Shown piece after piece: positions 1 to 12,156 of a DNA stretch of 64,000 nucleotides. The notes beneath the pieces are model-generated. The model worked only from the letters and a program-made list of their open reading frames with translations, did no database searches and had not been told where the DNA came from. The stretch spans positions 6,646,099-6,710,098 of the forward strand of contig NW_004454175.1 in the NCBI RefSeq assembly GCF_000283155.1, written 5' to 3'. Source of the DNA: Ceratotherium simum simum. Taxonomy: Eukaryota; Chordata; Mammalia; Perissodactyla; Rhinocerotidae. Every line of letters starts with the position of its first letter. The first letter of the stretch is position 1. Made by a program: the position numbers and the translations under genes.

Positions 1-3000
1 TACTGTTAGGTCAGTTTGAGGTCTTCTCTTGCAGCCTATGAGTCTGAATGCACTGATAATAAAACAGTTTAAGCTTAGCTTGTGTTGCATATCAGTATTT
101 GGTTTGTATCATCTGTCTTAAAAGTCACAGTGTTTTCTGTTTCATTTCTCCTTACAAAGGAAAAACTACATTACGATATAATCTGATAATCTTTTTTTGT
201 TTAAATATTTTACTGAAATATTGAATATTTACTGAAAAAGGAGGTTACATGCATCTGTAAAAAAGAAATATGTCATCTATAATGGGGAAAAAGATATAAC
301 AATCTTGGTATATTAGATGCCAGTATAAATGGAGCAGTGTGTACATTATTTGGAAGGAGAAAAAAGTATGATTCAGTAACTTCTCTACCAGGCAAGTTAT
401 CATTCATAGAGTAACATTCATGAGTCAAGACAATAAAAAGATACTTAAACATACAAGAATTCCTGAAATATACAACTCAAGCATGTTTTTTAAAGGGCTG
501 TATCTTATATTCCAGACAATTGAAAGAGGAACCAAAATAAAGACTTCATATGGGGAAGTTATGAAAGGATAGGGAAAAAATACCTGTTTTGCAAGAAAGA
601 GGGAGGAAGAAAGAGAGGCAGGAAGAGAGATGGAGAGAGAGAGAAGAAAACTAATTGAATTGTTACTTTTAAAATAGTTTGCTATCATTAAACTTTAAAT
701 GAAATTTGTCTGGCAAAGGGAAGATAACCCCTAAAGTTCTTTGTTCAGGCCAGAAAGGACAACAAGAACTGCTTAAACAAGGAACATTTACCTGCTGAAG
801 GGCTGCTAAAACTTGTTCTAGGATCACAGTAGGAAAAAAAAAATCTTCCTGACAAGTTAATTTAGTCCCTATAGTATCTGGTTATGGAATTATAACATTC
901 AATTCATAAAATATGCCCCCCGCAGCAAATGACTATTTTTATATCTTACAGTAAATAGAAAAGAGCAAGGAAATGTGATGTCGCCTGATACCGTGCTGGC
1001 TTTACGCTTGTATGAAGTCCCCACTTGCCTTCTTTGGCAGCTGTATTTCTTGCATGAAAGACGTTACTCCTGTCAGCTTAACTCAGTTTTTTCCATCCCT
1101 CCTTGAAGTGTTAGTGGTACAGATCAGCGGAAAAGAGGACAGACTAGAAAGTTCTCAAGTGTGAAATTGAACTCGTAGCCACACACTGAAAATACTCTCT
1201 TTGTGGCTCAGCAAACGTTCCCTTTACTCGGTTTATTTGTGGGTGCCACAGTAGTTCTTCTTGATTATACCTAGCCCCAGCTGTGGAAGTAATAGAACTG
1301 TCTCATGAATCCATTAGTACAGGGAGACTGCTGTACTATAGAAAAAGCACCTGACCTTCAGCACGTTCATCTCATCTGTGCCTTAAATTATACAACTTCA
1401 ACCATCCTTATTGCCGATTATCTTGATTTCTAAGAACTTTTAGAAGTTCGGCATCAGAACTAATGAACTGAAATTTCGTTACTATCTCTTCCCTCCCCCC
1501 CCCAAGACTAATTTTCCCATAGAATGGCATAAGAGCAGCTTTTGAAAGGAAATCTTTTCATTTACAAAGAGTTTTTTGGTGCGTTTGTACATCAATTTTT
1601 AATCCATTTTTCCCAATACTATTTCTCTCCTGCAATGGCTGATTTTCAATATTCCAAACTATGACCTTTGTCTTTAATATGGTGTTTCTAAGGTGAAACA
1701 AACTATCTTGGATAGGCAAATCATCTGAGAAGGCGCCTAGCACAGTTTTTGGTACATGGTTTATTAGTTTCTTTATTTTTAGAGATGTTTTTCAACTTAA
1801 AATATTTTCTCTTCTTTTTGACTAATATTGTGTTTTATGCAGCTACCATTCCTCTTTAAAATAGATTGCTCAACACCAACAACTCGCAAACCCAATAGAG
1901 ATAGAGCATTTCACCTATCAAAAAAGAGAGTTCTGTTTAAAGGAGATTTACAATCGGACAAAGAGAGCTTAACTATTTTCCAAGCAGTCATAATTTTCAA
2001 CAAGTCCCACATAAGCAGTGAAGTATAATATAAATGTTAATGTATCAAGAAAGAAGAAACCTCGGTTGGTGGAAATGAAGTATATGAACCAGTTATGATT
2101 AATGTTGTTCATGTGACCTTTCTAGGGTATGGTCCATTCTCCCATATGCCACATGACCCTATAATTATAGGATTCCAGGCTTCTCTATATACACGCAACC
2201 CTTTGTGCAGGTTGATATACAACACCTAGCACACCGGCTGCCATCATTAAATAATAAATAATAATAATGCACATGCTGTCTCCCTTAATAGGTGAATACT
2301 GCCTCATTTTAAAAGGTGTTAATTTTTCATCCTATGTAAGGGACTACACCCTGAATTTATAGTGCTATTTTTAAATGATTTGCTTTATGGTGCTAGTCTC
2401 ATAAGGAAGCAAAATTGCCCATGTTTTCAGTGTCACATCAGAGCAGGGGTGGAAAAGCAACCTTGACTAGTCAGCAGTCAGTGTAGCAAGGGGAATTATA
2501 CACGTGGGGCTTTCTGGATTGCAGCCTGTTACCGACTACAGGTGATGATGCAATTGCTTCTTATTTTTCTCCTGATGCTGATCCCTGCTGTTGGAAGACG
2601 TACACATCCACCCGATCTCCTTCGTTTCCTCCCTCCGTGGTATCCAGCATGAAAAAGTAAAAACTAAAGAAGTGATCTCATTCTAACAAAATAGATATGG
2701 TGCTATATTTCAAATGGCTCTACATCAGCCTTCAGTAGTCATAAGCTGTCCAGGCATGCCTTTTTCACAGATGTCTCAAACTCTTTTTTTTTCTTTTATT
2801 CTCTTTTATGAGGACACATTCATATAGGTGATACAACCCCATATGTAATTCTTGATGTCTTAGCTTTAACTTCACACTTTCTCTCCCTCTTAAGAAAGTA
2901 TATCATAACCCAACTGGGCTGTCAACTCAGCACCACCCCCACTCCCCTCTGACACTGGGGACTTGTTTCCCAGAAACCCCTTTCCTGTCTGGTTCCAGGA

Positions 3001-3510
3001 GAGTTTGCCAAAGAGAGGCACTTGTGGAAGATTTGGAAGGCAAAGGAAAGAGAAAGCCATTATTCCTGGGAGGCTGCCAGATGCAGGATCAGAGATTTCT
3101 CCACCAGCTCCCACTTTGCAGGCCAAGTGACCAGACACGACGTATCCTTAGACTGACTACAGCTCAACTTTCCCAGCCATTCCAGGGCTTTGAACTGAAA
3201 TCACTGCTGATTCTTTCTTCAATCCACCATCTGGCTCCTTCCACATTTGTGCAAACCTTAACTTCTATATTGAATCCCTTATTCCTAGAATAATTGCAGG
3301 GGTTCAATTTTCCTGGCCAAACTCAGACCGCCCAGACCCAGAGAGAAAGGATATTATAGGTATAACCTTGTATCTGCTCAGATTTAGGAAGAAAAATCAA
3401 TTGTACACAAGCTTAGGCACTTTATTGTTAATAAAAATACTTAAGGTACATTTCATGAAAGAGTATAAAAAAATCTATGTATTGTGATACTATGGTTAAG
3501 AAACTCTTCC
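1..3510. other. No gene seen; AT-rich unassigned sequence
   Basis: I recognise no exon, RNA gene or confident transposon here. The sequence is AT-rich with frequent stops in all frames. Minor landmarks are a purine-rich tract (about 590-650, GA-rich on the + strand), a short C run near 1495-1503, and a short TAA-rich stretch near 2247-2275. The segment from about 2890 to 3300 is less AT-rich and may be an eroded repeat that I cannot name. Intergenic or intronic sequence is the simplest reading. Confidence 0.6.
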
Positions 3511-3538
3511 TCTATTATTATTATTGTTATTATTACTC
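3511..3538. repeat. Short (TTA)n microsatellite
   Basis: An imperfect run of TTA triplets interrupted by TTG, about 28 bp. It is short and impure, so probably old and fairly stable. Confidence 0.7.
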
Positions 3539-3616
3539 CTCTGTCACTTACAGCTGCTTAAATTCCATCTAGTAAAGCAATAGTATGAGTAGATGCCTTA
3601 TTGTTCACTTAAGGAA

Positions 3617-3652
3617 TATATGTATAATATATATATACACACACACACAGTT
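3617..3652. repeat. Compound (TA)n-(CA)n microsatellite
   Basis: A TATA-rich run passes directly into an ACACAC run. This is a typical compound dinucleotide repeat; the CA part is only about 12 bp, so low variability is expected. Confidence 0.8.
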
Positions 3653-3889
3653 TACATGCTTTCCCCTCATTACACAGACACCTCCTCAGGGGACACACCA
3701 CACACTCCTCAGTTCTCTGCTTACTTTTGGTAACCTTAAAGCTGGCACAGTGACTTACCCTCTCTTGTCTAGCCAATTACAAATAAACAATTCCCTTCCC
3801 CCTCCATCATCACTTTGTATTAATTCTTCCTCTTTTCTGTCAGGAGCTTTCTAAGTGAAAAGTGATTGTTGGCATTCTACCAAGCAGTG

Positions 3890-4112
3890 GAACAAACATG
3901 GGCTTCGAGTGGAAAAACCTGTACTTGAATCCACTCCCTACTGGACCTAAATGTGGAGTACTCTATTTTAACTCTTTGGCCCTCAATATTCTCAGGTGTA
4001 AAATGGGGGAGATAATTCCACATGTAATAGTGTACGACAAAGAGTAAGTAATGTAAAGCCCCAGCAATGTGTCTACCATGTCATAGGTATTCAGCAAATG
4101 TTAGTTTACTAG
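3890..4112 (+). mobile_element. MIR SINE, sense
   Basis: An old tRNA-derived mammalian-wide SINE. Recognisable stretches include 'aggtgtaaaatgggggagataat' in the middle, which matches the conserved MIR core, and 'gtaaagccccagcaatgtgtctaccatgtcataggtattcagcaaatgtta' at the 3' end, written here in approximate form. Divergence is high, as expected for a family that stopped moving before placental radiation. Confidence 0.75.
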
Positions 4113-4135
4113 ACAAGACTTGACCCCTGTAAACT

Positions 4136-4250
4136 TTGGTCTCCTCAGCTGTAAAAGGAAGCTTTAATTGTATTAACCCATGAGGGTGTTGTGATGAAAT
4201 GAGGTTTTGCTCAGCCTGGGGCATGGAATAGTGAGAAGCTTGTCAGTGGT
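4136..4250 (+). mobile_element. Partial MIR SINE, sense
   Basis: A second, shorter MIR-like segment lies directly downstream of the first. It keeps the 'tctcctcagctgtaaaa' core and the following 'gagggtgttgtgatgaaatgag' type segment, but lacks a clear 5' tRNA part. It could also be a fragment of the first copy displaced by rearrangement. Confidence 0.5.
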
Positions 4251-4495
4251 AGCTGCTCTGTTGCTGTTAATCCCTCACCAGAGATATGATGTATGAGATT
4301 CTCAAACACAACTCTTTCTCTTTTTTTAAATCAATCCCAAGGTGGATCTGCCTTTCTCAAAATTTCATTGGATGTCTAGGAAAATCTCCACTGGCCCTGG
4401 AGTCACCCTTGCCATTCTGCAGAGGCCTTAGTGTACACTTTGCTGTCTTGTTATTCCAGCTCTGTTAAGGCTTTTTTTTTATTCACTGAACATCT

Positions 4496-4890
4496 GTGAT
4501 GGTGAGTTTTATGTGTGTCAACTTGGCTCATTTTGCAATCAAATACTAATCTAGTTCTTCTGTGAGGGTATTTCTGTAGAGGTGATTAACAGCTACAGTC
4601 AGTTGACTTTAAGTAAAGGAGATTATCCTCCGTAATCTGGGTGGGCCTCATCCAATCAGTTGAAAAGCCTTAAGAGTAAAACTGAGGTTTCCCTGAGTGA
4701 GAAGAAACTCCTCCTGTGGACTGCAGTGTCAGCTCCTGACCAACCTTATCCAGCCCACTGCCCTTTGGATTTTGGACTCGCCTAGCCAGCCCCACAATTA
4801 CATAAACTGATTCCTTGCAATAAATCTCTGCATGTGCAATAATTCTCTTCCCTGCTTTTACTTTCTCTCATAGAACCCTGTCTGATTCAA
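4496..4890 (+). mobile_element. Solo LTR, ERVL-like family, sense
   Basis: About 395 bp starting TGTGATGGTGAG and ending near CTGATTCA, so it has the TG...CA ends of an LTR. It contains the widely repeated motif 'gtgggcctcatccaatcag' near its centre and an AATAAA polyadenylation signal at about 4820. The layout matches a common mammalian endogenous retroviral LTR, probably of the ERVL class; I do not commit to a subfamily. No internal retroviral coding region flanks it, so it is a solo LTR. A related copy lies antisense at about 40040-40352. Confidence 0.65.
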
Positions 4891-6949
4891 CCTCCTAATG
4901 CCTATGTTATATGTTTGCCTTCTATCTCACTGATTGCAATTTAGAGGAATACATAGTTTGCCTATTGTGACTTTAAAGATTAGCCTTGAATTATATGCAT
5001 ATCAAAACTCTAATGAAATAATGAGGATTAAATAAATATTGTTGTCCATTTATTAATAATAAATGTGACTGTTAACACTGAATTTCACTTGGATTGGTCC
5101 CATGACATTTCTAGGCTAAGAATAACAAATAAGTTTAAATCGTGGAGTTAAATAAGCATCTTATTAGATGCTTAGGAGAATATGTACTTTATTTAAGATG
5201 AGCAAACATAAGCAATAAAATCAAGGATTATTCACAAAGAAAACAAATTACAGGTGGCCCAGTGGGAAAGAAAAAGATGAGGAATGCTACTGACTTGTAG
5301 ATAATAACAAATCTTCAGCACTTGAACACATACATAGAATATTTCATGAAGCTACTGATAGTCATTACTATAACAATAGTAGGTAATTTATCAAATTATA
5401 TATTCTGAAAAATGTAAAGATAGGGATAGAAGCCAATAGTACAATATTTTCCTTTTATTTGTCTCAAAATTCCTCACTTTGTGCCTATGCTGCTATGGCA
5501 CTAATAGGTTTTGTTATTATTTAATGGGTAAAATGTTTACATAACTGTGTTTACCAATTACCCCATACAAACAAGGATCATCGAGTGCCTCCCTCATATG
5601 TCCTGGGAAGTACCAATTCTCTAATCTTAGAATCTTTATTAACAAACTTAGTAATACTGGGACTGTAGAGAGCAAGGATCTCTGGTGTTTTTGGTATTTT
5701 GTTTCCTTTGACCCTTTGTCTTCACACGCCTTCCTCTAATATCCTCTTTTCCTTCCACCTCTCAGTTCTCTTTATATTCCATCCTTGGCCATTTTTGCTC
5801 CCTCTCTCCGTTTCCATCTTTCTCCTCTGATTTCAAGGTTCCTTCTCTCCTTCCTCCTCTTCTTTTGTATTATTCCTTCACTCCTCTTCAGTTTCACAAG
5901 CATCTCCATCCTCTCTTCTCTGGGCAGATGATCAACCCCAGAGGAAGAGTCTGATCCTGTCACGGCCAGCCTTTTGCCCAGGGCCCAGGGTCACAGCTTG
6001 TCAGTTTGTAGATCTGCATCTATTGGTTCTACATGGTGCTGTGTATGGCGAGCATTGCTTTCTTTTAGTTTTACCTAGCACTGGAACACATTTCCTGTTT
6101 CAGGAGAATGCCCTGCTCCCTTATCATTAAGGTGGTGAGCATATCAACTCTGCTCACTAACTGGCCACAACTTCAGGTCATTTAGACTCCTGAAGGAGTT
6201 CAGACACTGAGGGAGTTTGGTTCTCCCGCTGTGATGGGGAGCAGGCAGAGGGCAGTGGAGCAGTGAGAGTAGGATTTACAGCTGGAGTCCCAAGCAGATC
6301 ATGCCTGTGGGATGTATCTGCTGTGTTCTCTTTTCAGAGCTTTGTTCTTCAGACTTTCTTTGAGTTCTGTGAACTATGCAAGAGCTTTCCAATGTATTCC
6401 TTTTCTGTTCAATTTAGCCAGTGTTGTTTCTGTTGTTTGTAATCAAGAACCTTGTCTGGCTAGCACACTTTAAATGAGTTCTATCATTTTAAGTATGGTG
6501 TTGTGGTGTTTCTGCTAAATGATGTGTGGGGATAAGGGTAGATTGGCAGGGACTGTGTCTGCTGTTTGAAAAAGACTCTTTACCCCTGGATACCCTGATA
6601 CAGAGACCTGTACCACTTGGCTGCTTAATAAATGGCAGCAACATGATAGTTGATTCAGTTTCTAGAAACCTTGCCAGTGCTTTCTGTTGAGAGGATGATG
6701 GACAAATATTCCTAAAACCACTCTGCCATTGGCGTCCTTAGATATTATTTGCAAGTTACTCTTTGTGTGTATGAAGTGAGAATAAGTCAGTTTCCAAACT
6801 AGCTGAGAAACATGCCAAATTACAAATGAGTGAATACATACGAAGAACCTGCAACTTCTTGAAAGAAATGAAATGGAAATGACAGGTTCTTGTACGATTA
6901 GTCATTCATCAAAAAATTATAAGAATTACTCTTTCCATTACAAAATTAG
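4891..6949. other. No gene seen; unassigned, with a pyrimidine-rich tract
   Basis: AT-rich sequence with no recognisable gene. From about 5700 to 5932 the + strand is strongly pyrimidine-rich (TCC/CTT) and ends in a TCTCTGGGCAG that looks like a 3' splice site, but no convincing exon follows. The part around 6300-6470 faintly resembles the 3' end of an old LTR. Confidence 0.5.
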
Positions 6950-7075
6950 TAAATGCCTAGGCCATACAATTTAGAACATACAGAAAAGTACAAAGGTAAA
7001 ATAATAATTTGTAATCCCAGGACTTAGTGTACACAGTTAATATTTTGTATAGTCACCAAAAATTTTCTAAAGGCA
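6950..7075 (-). mobile_element. Possible ancient L1 3' fragment, antisense
   Basis: The stretch 'agaacatacagaaaagtacaaagg' (shown in part) followed by 'gtaatcccaggac' and 'cacagttaatattttg' resembles the antisense of an old L1ME-type 3' UTR, which commonly reads 'aatacagaaaag...taatcccaccac'. The match is short and weak. Confidence 0.3.
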
Positions 7076-7309
7076 GCAATATTTCTTTGCTGTTCTGATT
7101 ACAGAATCATATGATTTGAGAGTTTCTTAAGTTCACAGATTTTCATTCACGAAGAAATTTCCTTGATGTCTAAGTATTATTAATCTAGAGGCCAAATTAC
7201 GACTCTAGGGAATGAGTAGACATTAGTCAGCCTTCTTTGGGGAATGTTTGATGCTCCAGGCAAAGAGAAGAGCAGGAAGCCAAGGTCTGTGGGTGTGGAG
7301 GACTGAGTG

Positions 7310-7640
7310 TTGTCCAGGGATGTGGACATAGTTCACTGTGGCTGGAGATCAGTGTAGGAGTGGATGAATAGGCAGGTGTTACATCACAAATGACGCAGAT
7401 ATTTTAATTTTATCCTGAAATTAGTGAAGATCCTTAGGAAGAATCACAGCAGCAGAATGAGTTAATCAGATCTGCTTTCTTGAAATCTGATTCATCAGCA
7501 GTTTGGGAGAGGGTTGGGGGTGGAAAGAAGAGCAAGACCATTGCAGTAGTCTAGCAGCAATGCAAAGACCACCAACAAAAGCAGGGCCAGTGGCATGGAG
7601 ATAGGGAAACGTCTATGGAATCACTGAGTAAGGGAGAGCA
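7310..7640 (-). mobile_element. L2 LINE fragment, antisense
   Basis: Read on the minus strand, 'cagatctgctttcttgaaa' and 'gcagtagtctagcag' correspond to the L2 ORF2 3' region that normally encodes the segment before the L2 terminal repeats. It is heavily diverged, with no open frame. Limits are approximate. Confidence 0.45.
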
Positions 7641-7910
7641 GAGAACTTGCTGACTATTTGGATGTGAGGGCATGGAGTGAAGAAGGCCACCTGACTAAAA
7701 CTATGTGGTTGGTTACCCCGGACTTAATAACAAGCAAAAGGAAGCTACTGTAACATCCACTCTAAAACTCACTGCCTTATCCAAATCCCCGAAAAATGAG
7801 ACTGGGAGGAAAAGGCAGTGATTAGACTCATGTTCTCTCCTAACCTGTTCTTCCTTAGTTCCATCCAGGAACTCTCAACTTTTCCCAGAGGAAACTTATC
7901 AAATATAGTA

Positions 7911-8035
7911 AGATGTTTCAGAGTGGTTTAAGACAATGTGGACTAAGCATTACCTGCATCAGAATCTCAGAGGGGTGGGGCCTGGAGATCTGCATTTTAA
8001 CAAGCATCCAAGATGATTTTTATGCGCAGGTAAGT
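7911..8035 (+). mobile_element. MER5-type hAT-Charlie MITE relic
   Basis: Contains 'acctgcatcagaatctcag', 'gtggggcctggagatctgc' and 'ttttaacaagcatccaag', the order and spacing found in MER5-group nonautonomous hAT-Charlie elements. The terminal inverted repeats are not clear, so this is an internal remnant. Confidence 0.6.
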
Positions 8036-10157
8036 TTTGGTAACCAATATGACAGAAACTTAACATCTCCACTCTCCCAGGAATATTTTAAGAGAGGAAC
8101 ACAAAGCAAAATAATATACTTCAGTATGTGTTTATTCAGTATGTTTAATGCCTTGCTAAATGTTGTTTGCTTTTCTAGATTACATCCATATATAGGAAAA
8201 CAGAAGGGAAGGAAGGGAGCAAGAGAGAGAGGAAGGGAAGGAGGAAGGATCTGCCCATGGGACAAATAAGTAAATAAGTAATGTTAGAATTTAGATACTC
8301 AGCAGCAGGTCAGTAGAAGAGATATTTTTATAGTATGAATGAGATAATTCCTCTCAAGTAGCCTTAAATCCCAATCCTTGGGTGAATGCCTACTCTGTTT
8401 CTAGATATAAACCCTATCTCGCCTGGAGAACTCAGAACATAACTTTTCCTAACTTTTTGAAGTAAATCTTAGAGATTTTCCCCAACTAATGTTAGAGCCA
8501 TAAATAGGACCCAACCAGCTCTTCCATAAGCTTCTGTTGCCTTTGTATTTGCAATTGTAAATGGTTTTCTAGTGTTATTCTAGACATTCTAAACATAATT
8601 GATTTTAACAAGGAATTAGCAATAAAGCTCATTTCAGAGTCTTTTAGTTTTAAATGGAAATTCATAAAAAACTAAGAGATGTAAAAAATTGATTGAATAT
8701 TATACACCAACGTATGATCTAAAACAAAAATTCCACGTCACAAAACAATTACCTTCAGTGATTTAAAGGGAAAATTTTAGAGTCTGATTATTTCATTCTT
8801 AGCTAGGTGGGAAAAAGTGGAACATACCACACTGACAGTGTTTAAAACACAAAACATATTCAACATCTGTTTAACCTCAATTGGAAGAAGATCTCCTTGA
8901 GAGTATTTTTATGCCTCTTAGATTGCTTCATATTATTGAGGGACTCCATTTCCACTATATATAACTACCTATTTAACGTGCTGAACAGCTTTACAGGGGG
9001 ATTGGGCTATAGTTGAAAATACAAGAAATTCAATAGATATAAAAATCTGGCTTAGTTTTCATTGCTATTGTAATAGAGTAATGCTAGATCATTTTAGGTT
9101 AATAGAGCAAAGTATTTTTAGAAATTACTGGACCTTAAATAGATTCTAAAGCAGTAGAAATAAGATCTGAGAACTTTAAAAAAATGGAAAAAGATTCACA
9201 TTTATAGCTTTGTCATAATGTGAAAGCAAGCATTAGAAGAAATTTTGACTTATTATGATTTTTAAACAATAAACCCTTTATTGAGTATAAGATGAGCTTG
9301 ACAAAGAAAACTTATTTCAAGAGTAATAGTTGATTTTCTGAAACATTAATAAGAGCATTCATGTCTAACTCCCTCCTCCCAATTGACTAGTGAAATGGAA
9401 AATGGAATATAAAAATGGGGAAAGCTACATCAAGTGGAAATTAGGAGAATGAGATATTCATGCCCAAAAACTTTGAGAAATTTCTGCAAGGCAGTACAGA
9501 CAGGAATATATCTAAGAAAGAGAAGGACAATGTGTGAATCCCCACCTGTGAAGTCATGGCTTGCAAGAGATTCCAGTATCCTCCCACCCTTCCCATACAA
9601 CTGCCACACAATTACCCCTAACTCTTAGGGGCAAAGGCTGGAGGCAAGCACACACGTGACGGTCCACATTAACTGGGGAACCCTTGGTGATGCTCACTTC
9701 CCCACCCTTTATAGAAACACCCTTGATGTGAACTACCAAGTCAGACAAAGAGCTGGCATATGGCTGTGGTTGCCTTTCATCAAGTGGAAGTGTGCAGTGA
9801 CAAGCACACGAGAGAAATGAAGGTTGGAGCAGAGTATACCAGCAAATTTCTGGCTTCCATATCAAAAAAGGAAAAGATGTCCTCAAGCAGAAAAAAGGTT
9901 TTCTGCTGCAGCTGCCTCAGCCTCAGGTGCCATCCAGGCTGGTCCCAGAAAAGTGAGATTCTGAAATAGCAAAGTAACATTATAGTAATTCCAAATTTTC
10001 TTTTTCCCCTTTTATCTAGATCTGTCAGATTAGTGTAGGAATCCAAACACTCTTACAAAACCAATCTCTGCTCTTGCCTAGACAATAATAGACCTTCCTC
10101 TATAGTGATGGTAATGATTATAGTTATGATGGTGATGAGAACAATGATTATAATGTC
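8036..10157. other. No gene seen; AT-rich unassigned sequence
   Basis: No exon or named repeat is convincing. A short GGAAGG/GAGA purine-rich run occurs at about 8200-8250. Overlapping open frames on both strands at about 9550-10050 show no protein family likeness and are probably chance. Confidence 0.5.
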
Positions 10158-10412
10158 AACTACCATTTACTGAGCAGTTGCCATGTACATGACGCTGCTA
10201 CACATTTTCTCGTATTATTTCTGTTCACCATAACTGAGTTTAATAATAATCATTTATTTTTAATAATCATAATCATAACAGAGTTCTTATAAGGTAGGTG
10301 CCATTATTGAGAATATTTTATAAATGAGGAATTTGAGCTTAGAGAAAATTACTCATTTGCCCAAGCACATACATCTAGAGAGAAGCAGAGTTAGGATTTG
10401 AATTTAGGAAGA
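10158..10412 (+). mobile_element. MIR SINE, sense
   Basis: Nearly full-length MIR: 'taccatttactgagcag' at the 5' side, 'taaggtaggtgccattattg' in the core, then the segment ending 'gagttaggatttgaattt'. An insertion of AT-rich sequence (TAATAATCAT units at about 10240-10280) separates the first two blocks. Confidence 0.8.
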
Positions 10413-10429
10413 GAAAACAGAAATATTAC

Positions 10430-11333
10430 TGAACACAAGAGGTGCTAGCTACTCTAAGGAATCAGAGCAAATGAAAGAATAAAGAAAACTACATTTGGAA
10501 AATCTTCAACCCATGTTCTTTAAAGGATACTATGTTTATAAAGTTAGAGGAAGCAAACATGAAGTGAGAAAAATCCAAGATCTGAGAGGCCCAAATGCAG
10601 TTTAAAAGAAATGAAAAGATTGCTAAATTAAAAAGTACAGAGAGGCAGGACACAATAGATTGAAAAGAAGTAAATCAGGAAACAGAAATAAGCTCAAGAA
10701 TTCTCTCAAAATTTAGGAAAAGAAGTAAAATAATGAGAGAAAAGATAAGAGACATGGAGAACAGATATGTGAGATGCAACATACAGATAATAGGAATTCA
10801 AGGAATAAAGAACTGAGCAGATAGAGAAAACGAAAATAAATACTAAGAAGAAAAATTTCCTGGAAAAAAGATTAGTGTCTTCAGGGCAAAAGAACTAGAA
10901 ATAGAGAGGAGAAACACAAAGAGATCTGCACAGGTATAAAACAAAGTTATAGATAGGAAACAAGATTTCCTACCAAAAAAAGCATGGCCTAACAGAGAGA
11001 GAGAAAGACTGAGTGAGAGAGAAGAGCTGGAGGAAAAGATCATTAATAAAAATCTAAAGGGTGAAGGGAATAAAAGATTGTGGCCCAAGGATTGTATACT
11101 GTCAAGTTGCTATTTAGGAGCAAGGGAAACTGAAAGTTATTCTCGTATACGGAAGGATCTAGAAAAACCCACATATGTGCCTTTCCTGAAAAAAAAATTT
11201 TCTCAAATAATTAGCCCTTTAGACTAAGATTTTAATCAAAGTAGAAAACATAAGAACAGGTAAACAATGGTATTAAGAAAATTATTAGTGAACAACAAAA
11301 CCAGTGGAAGGTAAATAATTGTGATAACTACGA
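10430..11333 (+). mobile_element. HAL1/L1-ORF1-type LINE relic, sense
   Basis: A purine-rich block resembling the ORF1 region of HAL1, a 'half-L1' carrying an L1-like ORF1 without ORF2. Matches include 'gagacatggagaacagatatg', 'aaggattgtatactgtcaag' and 'cctttcctgaaaaa'. These correspond to ORF1 followed by the HAL1 tail. Numerous stops and frameshifts make it noncoding. The 5' limit is vague; the 3' limit is set by the ERE target duplication. Confidence 0.55.
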
Positions 11334-11347
11334 TGTATTTATTTTCT

Positions 11348-11647
11348 TTTCTTTTTTTCTTTGTGAGGAAGATCAGCCCTGAGCTAATATCCATGCTAAT
11401 CCTCCTCTTTTTGCTGAGGAAGACCAGCTCTGAGCTAACATCTATTGCCAATCCTCCTCCTTTTTTTTCCCCAAAGCCCCAGTAGATAGTTGTATGTCAT
11501 AGTTGCACATCCTTCTAGTTGCTGTATGTGGGACACGGCCTCAGCATGGCTGGAGAAGCAGTGCATCGGTGCACGCCCGGGATCCAAACCCCGGCCGCCA
11601 GTAGCGGAGCGTGCGCACTTAACCACTAAGCCACAGGGACGGCCCAG
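11348..11647 (-). mobile_element. ERE SINE, full length, antisense
   Basis: On the minus strand the element starts with a GGGCCGTCCC-like head and reads AGTGGTTAAGTGCGCACG, then the body and a T-rich (A-tail) end at 11348. It includes the 'cagtagatagttgtatg' spacer typical of older ERE subtypes. A 14-bp target duplication with one mismatch flanks it (11334-11347 and 11648-11661). The right copy is also the terminus of the neighbouring LTR, so the ERE landed on the LTR edge. ERE elements are mobilised in trans by L1 and transcribed by RNA polymerase III from a tRNA-like head. Confidence 0.93.
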
Positions 11648-12156
11648 TGTATTGATTTTCTGTTGCAGTAACAAATCACCACAAACTTAGTGGCTTAAAC
11701 AATACAAATTTATTTTCTTACAATTCTGTAGGTTGGAAGTCTGACCCCCGTCTCTCTGGACTAATATCAAGGTGTCAACAGGGCTGCCTTCCTTTCAGGA
11801 AGCTCTAGGGGAAAATCCATTTCCTTGCCTTTTCCAACTTCCAGAGGCTGTCTGCATTCTTTAGCTCATGTTCCCCTTCCTACACCTTCAAAGCCAGCAG
11901 TGTTACATTTTTTTGACCATTCTTCCATAGTCACATCTCCCTCTCACTTTCTTCTTCTGCCTCCCTCTTTTTAAGGACCCTTGTGATTAAATTGGGGGTA
12001 CCAGAACGATCCAGGAAAATCTTGCCATCTCAAACTCCTTAACTTAATTACATCTACATAGTCCCTTTGCCATGTAAGTGTTACCTTATTCACCAGTTCC
12101 AGGAATTAGAACATGGGCATCTTCAGAGGGGAGGGGAATTTTCTGCCTATCACATA
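11648..12156 (-). mobile_element. MaLR-type solo LTR, antisense
   Basis: About 500 bp beginning TGTATTGATTTTCTG and ending near TGCCTATCACA. Motifs 'accacaaacttagtggctta' and 'acaatacaaatttatttt' are the antisense of the 3' end of MaLR/ERVL-like LTRs, including a minus-strand AATAAA. No internal region follows, so it is a solo LTR. Subfamily not resolved; the sequence is noncoding. Confidence 0.75.

Noticed and set aside
590..650. Purine-rich GA tract as a possible regulatory or triplex site
   Set aside because: Short, impure and common in mammalian noncoding DNA; nothing else supports a function.
11435..11690. Open frames on both strands, 66-79 codons
   Set aside because: Fully inside an ERE SINE and the edge of an LTR.
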